Origin: a virus
Virus record (IMG/VR): IMGVR_UViG_3300035670_007545
Coordinates: 39,275 to 103,274 of that record
Reading direction: 5' to 3' (one strand)
Length of the DNA stretch: 64,000 nt
Made by a program: the position numbers and the translations under genes
Part shown: positions 56,559 through 64,000 of the stretch, in pieces
Layout of the letters: every line of letters begins with the position of its first letter
How positions within the stretch are numbered: the first letter of the stretch is position 1
Notes under the pieces: generated by a model
Told to the model about the DNA's origin: nothing
Seen by the model: only the letters and a program-made list of their open reading frames with translations
The model's database searches: none

Positions 56559-57809
56559 TTATAACTCACCAGTTAACCTATCACACCAACCTTTAGATTC
56601 GCTATGTGGCCAAATAACCCAATATTTTGGTTGCCTAACCGCATTGAATTCCCTCCATACTTTGCAATATTTGTCGGGATCATTTAACATTCTATTAATC
56701 TCATTCTTATCTGCATCTGCTCTATGGATTGTTTCATCATTCTCATCATGAAAAGCAACAACCCAAAAATCATAATCTTTTTCTGGAACAGATGAATATG
56801 AAACATCAATGCAATGCTTAAAAACACTTGAAAATGAATTTAACCAATCTTGCTCACTTTCATAATTATATGTATTTGGTGGATAAGTATGATTTATTGT
56901 TTCCTCCTGGATTGCCCTCCTTTCAAATAACATACCAGCATATCTCTCATAATCCCTCAATGTTCTAACCTTTCCAAATCCAAACAAACCATCATGACCT
57001 TCTTGTGTTAAACCATCCATTCCAAATAATTTCTTATTTATCAAATGGGATTTTCTATTCTTCTCTGTCCATTCCTTATCATCATCCCATTGTTTTGTTC
57101 TATTTTTCCTTGTATATTCATGATACACTGTCAATCTATGTGGATGAAATAAATCATAACCATGTGTATATGCTCTTGCTGCAATGGATATTTCCTCACC
57201 ATGAAAATAATATTCTGGATTATGTTGAACTTCAATAGAGAATTGACCCAATGTGAAACAAAAATGGGCTGAATAGAATCTTGCTGGGACTGGTAAGGTT
57301 AAACTTTGCCAATCTTTTATTGCATCTGGCAAAAAGAAAACAGCGCCCTCTGGAATAAATCTATCAAATAACATTCTCCAAGGTTCTTTTGACCTTGCCT
57401 CTGGGTCATTATCTGGATCAAAAGATGTTACATAACCTGTTAATAATGGTTTTGGATGACCTGCTTTTTGTAAATCCTTAATCATTTTAATTAAGATTGT
57501 ATCCCAATTTTTCTCAAATCTCATATGAGAATCAATCTGCAAGGTGTATTCCTCTCCATCATATAACTGTTGGGTTAAATTTCTTGCCCAACAAACACCC
57601 TCTGTCTCATTATATGGAATGTCAAGTATCTTGAATCTCTTATCTTTTCTCCACTTGTCTAATGTGTCAAATTTATCATTTGGATGATATTGTCGTGCAA
57701 TTGCAATAACCAAATTTTTTGGATATTTGGCATTTGATAACATATCTTCTATGGTTGATTCTAATAAATGGTCTCTGTAAGAGGCAATTTGAACGAAAAT
57801 TTTGCTCAT
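56559..57809 (-). CDS. Skp1-type GlcNAc-transferase family glycosyltransferase, copy 2
   Basis: The 416-residue protein is similar to the copy at 48065 along its whole length, with the same blocks 'KIFVQIASYRDHLLESTIED', 'ETEGVCWARNLTQQLYDGEE', 'YTLQIDSHMRFEKNWDT' and 'YYFHGEEISIAARAYTHGYD'. Differences cluster in the middle and at the C-terminus (no NIG extension here). Two copies flanking the cluster suggest different acceptors or successive steps. It is first in the cluster, preceded by CTATATATTTTATATAAG. Confidence 0.82.
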   Translation of the reverse strand: MSKIFVQIASYRDHLLESTIEDMLSNAKYPKNLVIAIARQYHPNDKFDTLDKWRKDKRFKILDIPYNETEGVCWARNLTQQLYDGEEYTLQIDSHMRFEKNWDTILIKMIKDLQKAGHPKPLLTGYVTSFDPDNDPEARSKEPWRMLFDRFIPEGAVFFLPDAIKDWQSLTLPVPARFYSAHFCFTLGQFSIEVQHNPEYYFHGEEISIAARAYTHGYDLFHPHRLTVYHEYTRKNRTKQWDDDKEWTEKNRKSHLINKKLFGMDGLTQEGHDGLFGFGKVRTLRDYERYAGMLFERRAIQEETINHTYPPNTYNYESEQDWLNSFSSVFKHCIDVSYSSVPEKDYDFWVVAFHDENDETIHRADADKNEINRMLNDPDKYCKVWREFNAVRQPKYWVIWPHSESKGWCDRLTGEL

Positions 57810-57860
57810 ATTATTTATCTTATATAAAATATATAGTTTTTTTTTATTTAAAATAAATAA

Positions 57861-58403
57861 TTAAATTATTAATTGCCAATTTAATGTCTCTTCATTCCAA
57901 TAATTATTACCATCACTTGGGTATGGTGTTGGTGAAACATAATAATTATTCTGATTTAATGACCAACTATCAAATGGTTTCATTAATTCCCAATTTATAA
58001 TATCTTCATTCCAAACATATCTGTTGTATATTTTATATGGCTCTGGTATGTTTGATGTATCTGGATATGGTATTGGTGAATTCCATAAGCAACTAAATTC
58101 CTCTAATATCCATGAAGGAAAAGGTTTTGGAGGGATAAAAGCATCCCTAATGCTGTCGTAGTAGTAACCTATTCCAGCATAGTTTTTTCTAAATGCCTTG
58201 CTTTGGTCTTGGCTTGGTGTGTTGTTATCAGATTGATAATGAACACCACCTCTTGTATTGTAAGAGGTGCGTTTTGCAACACAATTATATAAGTTTGAAT
58301 AATTTGTTTCAGTATCCAAACCATCTATAATATACGTCTCATCTGCACCACTTATAACAGATGTGACAAAATTTTCATTATTTAAAAGTGCGTAATGTGC
58401 CAT
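57861..58403 (-). CDS. Fibre-partner protein, copy 2 (GGVHY family, with C-terminal duplication)
   Basis: This 180-residue copy has the shared core ('KRTSYNTRGGVHYQSDNNTP', 'QSKAFRKNYAGIGYYYDSI', 'FIPPKPFPSWILEEFSCLW'). Its C-terminus repeats the Trp-Asn-Glu segment twice ('YVWNEDIINWELM' and 'YWNEETLNWQLII'), explaining its length compared with 128 and 130 in the other copies. Its ATG shares a base with the fibre 2 stop (TAATG), so it is coupled to that fibre. Confidence 0.75.
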   Translation of the reverse strand: MAHYALLNNENFVTSVISGADETYIIDGLDTETNYSNLYNCVAKRTSYNTRGGVHYQSDNNTPSQDQSKAFRKNYAGIGYYYDSIRDAFIPPKPFPSWILEEFSCLWNSPIPYPDTSNIPEPYKIYNRYVWNEDIINWELMKPFDSWSLNQNNYYVSPTPYPSDGNNYWNEETLNWQLII

Positions 58404-61400
58404 TATGAAAATGTTACTGTTCCAGAATTTTTAATTTCTCTAATGTTATAACTACCATCAGTATAACTTACTGCATTTGTTTCAGCACCATTTGATAATG
58501 TAATAGTTGCAGAAGATGTTAACCATCTTATTATAACAACACCTCTGCCACCTTTACCACCAATTGGGGTCTGCCCACCTGTTGCACCACCACCACCACC
58601 ACCAGTGTAATCAGTACCAACACCACCAGCAGTATTAGCATCACCTTGTGAACCATTACCTCCACCTCCTATATCACCAGTTCCAGCAGTTAATCCTCCT
58701 CCTGCTCCACCTCCACCACCTCCACCACGAGGTATATTATTTCCTGTTATTGCCGAATATAATCCAACACCACCATTCCCAGATTTAGTATTTGGTATAC
58801 TATCTTGACCTTGTGCACCAGCACCCCCACCTCCACCAGTAATTGAATTTACACCAATATAATTACCCCCATCATAACCTTGATTAGGAGAACCAGAACC
58901 ACCTTTGTTTTCATTAGTTCTATTAGCAGCTCCGCCACCAGAACCACCATTTGACCCATTTTCTGAAAAACCACCAGAACCACCACCACCACCAGCAATA
59001 GAAGTAATAGTTGCAAAAACACTATTAGTGCCATTTTGACCTTTTACTGTATAGGTTCCACCATTACCACCACCACCAATAGTAACTGTGTAAGTTGTCC
59101 CTTTTGTTAAATATAATGCAGTTTCAGCAGCCGAGCCACCTCCTGATGTACCAAAAGAAGTTCTATAACCTCCAGCACCACCTCCACCACCACGGTCAGC
59201 ACCACCTCCACCTCCACCAGCAATAACAAGGTAATCAACTTGAATAGGGGGAACTGTTGGTGTAACTGTTCTTGTTGGTGTGATTGTTGGTGTAATTGTA
59301 TTTGTAGGTGTAATTGTATTAGTTGGAGTTATTGTTGTTGTTGGAGTTATGGTATTTGTAGGCGTTATTGTTTGTGTTGGTGTAATGGTATTTGTAGGTG
59401 TAATTGTATTAGTTGGAGTTTCTGTATTGGTTGGTGTTATGGTTGGAGTTGGCGTTTCTGTGTTTGTTGGTGTTATAGTTTGAGTTGGTGTTTCTGTATT
59501 GGTTGGTGTTATAGTTGGAGTTGGTGTTTCACTACTTGTTGGAGTTTGTGTTGGGGTTTCTGTGTTGGTTGGTGTAATTGTATTAGTTGGAGTAATTGTA
59601 TTTGTAGGTGTTATAGTTTGTGTTGGAGTTTTACTACTTGTTGGAGTTATTGTTGGGGTTTCTGTATTTGTTGGTGTTATAGTTTGAGTTGGTGTTTCTG
59701 TATTGGTTGGTGTTATAGTTGGAGTTGGTGTTTCTGTGTTTGTTGGTGTTATGGTTGGAGTAGATGTTTCACTACTTGTTGGTGTTATAGTTTGAGTTGG
59801 TGTTTCTGTATTGGTTGGTGTTATAGTTGGAGTTGGTGTTTCACTACTTGTTGGAGTTTGTGTTGGGGTTTCTGTGTTGGTTGGTGTAATTGTATTAGTT
59901 GGAGTAATTGTATTTGTAGGTGTTATAGTTTGTGTTGGAGTTTTACTACTTGTTGGAGTTATTGTTGGGGTTTCTGTGTTGGTTGGTGTTGGGGTTTCTG
60001 TATTTGTTGGGGTTATGCTTGGAGTTGGTGTTTCTGTGTTGGTTGGTGTTATAGTTGGAGTTGGTGTTTCACTACTTGTTGGAGTTTGTGTATTGGTTGG
60101 AGTTATGGTTGGAGTTGGTGTTTCTGTGTTTGTTGGTGTAATTGTATTTGTAGGTGTTATAGTTTGTGTTGGAGTTTCTGTGTTGGTTGGAGTAATTGTA
60201 TTTGTAGGTGTTATAGTGCTAGTTGGTGTTATGCTTGGAGTTGCATCTTGAGATGCTCCTGGTGTTTTTGTTATAGATGGTGTGACAGTATTAGTTGATG
60301 TTATGCTTGGAGTAGGTGTAACTGTGTTGGTTGGAGTTGGAGTTTGTGTTGGTGTTTCTGTATTTGTTGGTGTTATGGTTGGTGTTGGGGTTTCTGTATT
60401 TGTTGGGGTTATGCTTGGAGTTGGAGTTTCACTACTTGTTGGAGTTTGTGTTGGTGTAACTGTATTTGTTGGAGTTATTGTTGGTGTTATTGTGTTGGTT
60501 GGTGTTATAGTTGGGGTTGCATCTTGTGATGCCCCTGGTGTTTTTGTTAGAGATGGTGTGACTGTATTTGTTGCTGTTATAGTTGGTGTAATTGTGTTTG
60601 TTGATGTTGGAGTTATACTACTTGTTGGTGTAATTGTGTTAGTTGGTGTTATAGTTTGAGTTGGAGTTATACTACTTGTTGGTGTAATTGTGTTTGTTGG
60701 TGTTATAGTTTGAGTTGGTGTTATACTACTTGTTGGTGTAATTGTGTTAGTTGGTGTTATGGTTGGTGTTGGTGTTTTACTAGTTGTTGATGTAACTGTA
60801 TTGGTTGGTGTTACAATTATTATATTTGTGCTTGTTGGTGTTGGTGTTAAAGCAGAAATTAACCCTCCTTGCCAAAATATATTATTATCAATGGTTATTG
60901 TATTTTCAGAACTTCTACCAACAACCAGATGAGTTTGTGTTGCTGCGGTATTTGAAAATTCAATGGAATTGCCCAACCAAGGTGAAATATTTATATTATT
61001 TGCAATATTATCAATTCTATTTGCCAATCCATGTGTTACAATATTATTAATACCATATACACCAGCAAACACCAAACCAATTATTTTTCTTGTTCCATTT
61101 ATATCAGCAATTAATGCTGAACCAGAATCACCAGGTGCTATTGGATAAATGCAAATGAATCCATTTGGTGTGGTTGCAGCACTTGCAACAAATTCAATAC
61201 AATTATCAAATTGAATTGTTGTTGGTAATCCTTGTCTTTCATATGAAATTGATATAACAACATTTGTTGCATATGTTAATAATTTCATATCACCTTCACC
61301 TTTTGCACCTGAAGTTCTACCTGAACTAAATAGGTTTGGATTTAAATATAATAAATCATCAATTTCTTGTGTTGTTGCAAATTCTAGTGGTTCTGTCCAA

Positions 61401-62089
61401 CCAGTTAAACCCAATTGCAAATATGATTCTGAATAACTTATATCTGATTCATTTATTGTGGTTAATGCAACATCACTATTATTATAACCATCAAACCTTA
61501 AAGGATAATATTTTTTTATAAAACCAATTGAATTTTGCAATCCTTTATCAGTTGGTTCATTTGGTTGCGTTGCAACATTATTTAAAATATTTGATAATTG
61601 TAATCTTGGATTTCTATCACTTGTTATAAATGCATCTTCAACTAGAACATGGTTATTGGATACACCAACCAAAGAATTTGTTTCATTATCAATAGCCAAA
61701 AACCCTAATGTGCCAACCCATGATCCATTTGATGCTGTATAATTTGTTAAAGATATTCCACCTTGTAATGGTCTTATTTTATTTCTGTTATTTGGATTTG
61801 TTGTTTGCCAAGAATAAAAATCTGATGGACATTCTTCCAAGAATTTTATTTCACATTCAACAACATCTGTTTTAAATGTGTTGCCAGAAAAATTAATTAT
61901 GCTTGGTATTTGTTCATTTTCTGGTATATCAGAAATATTTAATTTCTTTTTTACTTTAAAAATTAATGATTTCTCATCTGTAACCAAATTGTTGGTTGTT
62001 TTATAACCATAACCAACACCAATAATATTTTCAGATGTCTCTTCAAAATATTTTAATGTTAATTCTGATAATAATTTTTGATCAATCAT
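58403..62089 (-). CDS. Tail fibre 2: trypsin-like protease, Thr-Pro stalk, Gly-rich domain
   Basis: Residues 1-375 form a trypsin-like serine protease domain with an intact triad: His147 in '[13 protein letters not shown]', Asp206 in '[12 protein letters not shown]' and Ser322 in '[12 protein letters not shown]'. A leader ([15 protein letters not shown]) typical of bacterial trypsin-like proteins precedes it. Residues about 405-945 are a Thr-Pro stalk containing '[10 protein letters not shown]' twice. From about 950 '[13 protein letters not shown]' opens a Gly-rich domain ending in a short strand region. No signal peptide. It would place a protease on a fibre, perhaps to cut host surface proteins. 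The partner protein gene follows directly. Confidence 0.85.
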   Translation of the reverse strand: MIDQKLLSELTLKYFEETSENIIGVGYGYKTTNNLVTDEKSLIFKVKKKLNISDIPENEQIPSIINFSGNTFKTDVVECEIKFLEECPSDFYSWQTTNPNNRNKIRPLQGGISLTNYTASNGSWVGTLGFLAIDNETNSLVGVSNNHVLVEDAFITSDRNPRLQLSNILNNVATQPNEPTDKGLQNSIGFIKKYYPLRFDGYNNSDVALTTINESDISYSESYLQLGLTGWTEPLEFATTQEIDDLLYLNPNLFSSGRTSGAKGEGDMKLLTYATNVVISISYERQGLPTTIQFDNCIEFVASAATTPNGFICIYPIAPGDSGSALIADINGTRKIIGLVFAGVYGINNIVTHGLANRIDNIANNINISPWLGNSIEFSNTAATQTHLVVGRSSENTITIDNNIFWQGGLISALTPTPTSTNIIIVTPTNTVTSTTSKTPTPTITPTNTITPTSSITPTQTITPTNTITPTSSITPTQTITPTNTITPTSSITPTSTNTITPTITATNTVTPSLTKTPGASQDATPTITPTNTITPTITPTNTVTPTQTPTSSETPTPSITPTNTETPTPTITPTNTETPTQTPTPTNTVTPTPSITSTNTVTPSITKTPGASQDATPSITPTSTITPTNTITPTNTETPTQTITPTNTITPTNTETPTPTITPTNTQTPTSSETPTPTITPTNTETPTPSITPTNTETPTPTNTETPTITPTSSKTPTQTITPTNTITPTNTITPTNTETPTQTPTSSETPTPTITPTNTETPTQTITPTSSETSTPTITPTNTETPTPTITPTNTETPTQTITPTNTETPTITPTSSKTPTQTITPTNTITPTNTITPTNTETPTQTPTSSETPTPTITPTNTETPTQTITPTNTETPTPTITPTNTETPTNTITPTNTITPTQTITPTNTITPTTTITPTNTITPTNTITPTITPTRTVTPTVPPIQVDYLVIAGGGGGGADRGGGGGAGGYRTSFGTSGGGSAAETALYLTKGTTYTVTIGGGGNGGTYTVKGQNGTNSVFATITSIAGGGGGSGGFSENGSNGGSGGGAANRTNENKGGSGSPNQGYDGGNYIGVNSITGGGGGAGAQGQDSIPNTKSGNGGVGLYSAITGNNIPRGGGGGGGAGGGLTAGTGDIGGGGNGSQGDANTAGGVGTDYTGGGGGGATGGQTPIGGKGGRGVVIIRWLTSSATITLSNGAETNAVSYTDGSYNIREIKNSGTVTFS
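59255..60850 (-). repeat. Coding tandem repeats of the fibre 2 stalk
   Basis: Units coding [18 protein letters not shown] and related blocks form a low-complexity region of about 1.6 kb. A block running from about 59500 to 59690 reappears at about 59812 to 59970 with very few changes. Confidence 0.8.
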
Positions 62090-62100
62090 TTAAATTTTAT

Positions 62101-62493
62101 TTATGTATTATAAATATTCCATTGTTTATTTTCCTCATCCCAATAATATTGGTTGCCATCATTTGGATAAGGTATAGGTGGTTGCCATAAGCAACTAAAT
62201 TCATCTAATGTCCAACTTGGGTATGGTTTTGGTGGGATGAAAGCGTCCCTTATACTATCGTAATAATAACCTATTCCAGCATAGTTTTTTCTAAATGCCT
62301 TGCTTTGGTCAAGGCTTGGTGTATTGTTGTCGGATTGGTAGTGAATACCACCATGTGTGTTGTAGGATGTGCGTTTATGAACTATACCTAATTCATTAAA
62401 CCAACCAATTTCACCATCCCAATCATCTTCATGACCAGCACTCTTCATATCTATTACAAAATTATTTTCATCTAAAACTGCATAATACGCCAT
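62101..62493 (-). CDS. Fibre-partner protein, copy 3 (GGVHY family)
   Basis: From the ATG at 62493 (MAYYAVLDENNFVIDMKSAG) the product has 130 residues and aligns with the other copies, which start MGHFALLNSEN and [11 protein letters not shown]. An in-frame ATG at 62514 would overlap the fibre 3 stop and is rejected. The core 'KRTSYNTHGGIHYQSDNNTP' and 'KAFRKNYAGIGYYYDSIRD' is present; the last segment is 'YYWDEENKQWNI'. It follows fibre 3 by 14 bases. Confidence 0.72.
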   Translation of the reverse strand: MAYYAVLDENNFVIDMKSAGHEDDWDGEIGWFNELGIVHKRTSYNTHGGIHYQSDNNTPSLDQSKAFRKNYAGIGYYYDSIRDAFIPPKPYPSWTLDEFSCLWQPPIPYPNDGNQYYWDEENKQWNIYNT

Positions 62494-62507
62494 AATGTTA
62501 TATTTTA

Positions 62508-64000
62508 TTACCATGAAATATTACCACTACCAGCAGTAAAAGTATATGTTTTATACCCTGCCCTTGCTGTTGATGGTGCAGGTGCAGTAGTTGTACCAGC
62601 TGCTTGACCATTACATACATGAGATGAGTGAATAGTTAATAAATTTGGAAAATTATCTGGATATGAAATAATTACAACGCCAGAACCACCTGAACCAGAC
62701 ACACCTGTACTACCTCTTTGTGCACCGCCACCACTACCAGTATTTTGCACACCATTTCCTCCTGACCCAGGATTTCCTGCTACACCACCATTTGTACCTG
62801 GTGTTCCAGTTGAAGCCGACCCTGAACCAGCCCCTCCTCCTGCATAATCTTTTAAAATACCAGTAATATCTGATTTTTGGGAGTTTCCACCATTACCAAC
62901 CAAATTTAAACCACCTGCACTACCAGCACCACCACCACCACCACCAGCATTAGTGGTTGCAGTACCCCCAATATTACCTTGAATTGGATTTGTGTTTCTG
63001 CTCCCACCCGAAGCACCTCCACCAGCACCACTTGGTGCACCACCACCGCCTGAACCACCTGAACCACCTGGAGTATTTGAATACCATCCACCACCACCTC
63101 CACCAACACTTACTATATTTGCAAAAACAGAATTATTACCTGGAACTTGATTTACATTTGACCCACCCTGACCACCAGGACCAACAGTTACTATATATGG
63201 TGTGTTCTTATTTATTAAGAATGAATTTTCTAAATTGCCCCCACCTCCAGTATTAGTAACTGTTGAACGCATTCCACCTGCTCCACCACCACCATTTCCT
63301 GGTGTTGTTGGGCTATCAGCGCCTCCAGCACCACCACCAGCAACTACAAGGTAATCAACTGTAACAGTTGTTGGAATTGGCGAGGTTGTTGGAGTAATTG
63401 TTCTAGTTGGAGTTATGCTATTTGTTGGTGTTATGGTATTTGTAGGAGTTATAGTGTTGGTAGGTGTTATAGTATTTGTTGGTGTTATAGTGTTAGTTGG
63501 TGTTATGGTATTTGTTGGTGTAATTGTTGGTGTTATAGTGTTAGTAGGTGTTATGGTTGGAGTTGGTGTTTCACTACTTGTTGGAGTTTGTGTTGGTGTT
63601 ATAGTTTGAGTTGGTGTTTCACTACTTGTTGGAGTTTGTGTTGGTGTTTCTGTATTGGTTGGTGTTATGGTTGGAGTTGGTGTTTCACTACTTGTTTGAG
63701 TTTGTGTTGGTGTTATAGTTTGAGTTGGTGTTTCACTACTTGTTGGAGTTTGTGTTGGTGTTTCTGTATTGGTTGGTGTTATGGTTGGAGTTGGTGTTTC
63801 ACTACTTGTTGGAGTTTGTGTTGGTGTTATAGTTTGAGTTGGAGTGATTGTATTTGTAGGTGTTACTGTATTAGTTGGTGTTATGGTTGGAGTTGGTGTT
63901 TCACTACTTGTTTGAGTTTGTGTTGGTGTTATAGTTTGAGTTGGTGTTTCACTACTTGTTGGAGTTTGTGTTGGTGTTTCTGTATTGGTTGGTGTTATGG
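62508..64000 (-). CDS. Tail fibre 3 (5' end outside window): Thr-Pro stalk and Gly-rich domain
   Basis: The frame is open from the stop at 62508 to the right edge, so the N-terminus is missing. An internal ATG at 63272 is not the start, because the Gly-rich domain already begins upstream with '[13 protein letters not shown]'. The junction '[17 protein letters not shown]' is almost the same as in fibre 1, showing module sharing. The Gly-rich domain runs for about 215 residues and ends with a strand region closing '[15 protein letters not shown]'. The Thr-Pro stalk fills 63390 to the edge. Confidence 0.8.
   Translation of the reverse strand, partial: ITPTNTETPTQTPTSSETPTQTITPTQTQTSSETPTPTITPTNTVTPTNTITPTQTITPTQTPTSSETPTPTITPTNTETPTQTPTSSETPTQTITPTQTQTSSETPTPTITPTNTETPTQTPTSSETPTQTITPTQTPTSSETPTPTITPTNTITPTITPTNTITPTNTITPTNTITPTNTITPTNTITPTNSITPTRTITPTTSPIPTTVTVDYLVVAGGGAGGADSPTTPGNGGGGAGGMRSTVTNTGGGGNLENSFLINKNTPYIVTVGPGGQGGSNVNQVPGNNSVFANIVSVGGGGGGWYSNTPGGSGGSGGGGAPSGAGGGASGGSRNTNPIQGNIGGTATTNAGGGGGGAGSAGGLNLVGNGGNSQKSDITGILKDYAGGGAGSGSASTGTPGTNGGVAGNPGSGGNGVQNTGSGGGAQRGSTGVSGSGGSGVVIISYPDNFPNLLTIHSSHVCNGQAAGTTTAPAPSTARAGYKTYTFTAGSGNISW
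63390..64000 (-). repeat. Coding tandem repeats of the fibre 3 stalk (continues past window)
   Basis: Repeated blocks coding TPTITPTNT and [10 protein letters not shown] recur. A block starting near 63553 returns near 63665, 63781 and 63883 with few changes. Confidence 0.8.

Noticed and set aside
59240-60932. Long plus-strand open frames opposite the fibre 2 stalk
   Set aside because: Same artefact of repeat periodicity; no start context or domain.
63272-63274. ATG at 63272 as the start of the third fibre
   Set aside because: The frame is open upstream to the window edge and the Gly-rich domain begins before this Met.

Overview
The window reads as part of a large, AT-rich, T4-like contractile-tailed phage that infects a Bacteroidetes-type host. 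The phage assignment rests on recognisable T4-type parts: gp32-like single-strand DNA-binding protein, family B DNA polymerase (gp43-like), tail sheath, tail tube, short tape measure, gp26-like and gp53-like baseplate proteins. The host assignment rests on two near-perfect Bacteroidetes-type promoters (TTTG, 19-base spacer, TAnnTTTG), a Fibrobacter/Bacteroidetes 'FISUMP' domain, and a complete Oar-like TonB-dependent outer-membrane receptor. Almost everything except 30.4-32.5 kb, 36.4-39.0 kb and 42.2-46.9 kb is coded on the minus strand.

Layout. 0-1.9 kb: gp32-like protein (cut by the left edge), an acidic Pro-rich protein and a small protein. 1.9-18.3 kb: baseplate and tail genes, comprising a 2257-aa hub-like protein, a gp53-like wedge protein, a 1558-aa baseplate protein with an OmpA-like segment, tape measure, gp26-like protein and tail tube. 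A TnpB-only element with its guide-RNA end sits exactly between two of these genes. 18.5-20.3 kb: HAD-type phosphatase and a membrane-anchored glucosaminidase-like lysin candidate. 20.4-30.3 kb: enlarged tail sheath, FISUMP protein, a first mucin-like tail fibre with its small partner gene, gp15-like and neck-like proteins, and a 57-aa zinc ribbon. 30.4-32.5 kb: SNF2-type helicase and a small protein. 32.5-36.4 kb: eight tandem paralogous leucine-rich-repeat genes. 36.4-39.0 kb: Fe/Mn superoxide dismutase, a virion-like protein and small proteins. 39.0-42.1 kb: DNA polymerase and a small baseplate-like protein. 42.2-46.9 kb: TonB-dependent receptor and S-adenosylmethionine synthetase. 46.9-57.8 kb: a papain-like/ADP-ribosyltransferase-like protein and a cluster of ten glycosyltransferase and methyltransferase genes. 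57.9-64 kb: two more mucin-like fibres, each followed by a copy of the small partner gene; the last fibre runs off the right edge.

How it may fit together. Three fibre genes share a plan: a variable N-terminal or C-terminal domain, a very long Thr-Pro stalk and a Gly-rich head. Each is followed by a paralogue of one small protein. Directly downstream of two of them lies a gene set that includes glycosyltransferases of families which in eukaryotes act on hydroxyproline (Skp1 GlcNAc-transferase type, two copies) and on collagen hydroxylysine (PLOD type), plus a GT10 fucosyltransferase, a HtrL-type transferase and several methyltransferases. The most interesting hypothesis is that the phage builds and caps sugars on its own mucin-like fibre stalks. 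SAM synthetase would supply the methyl donor. A recurring ATATTTATAT-type motif just upstream of many gene starts may be the phage's own promoter.
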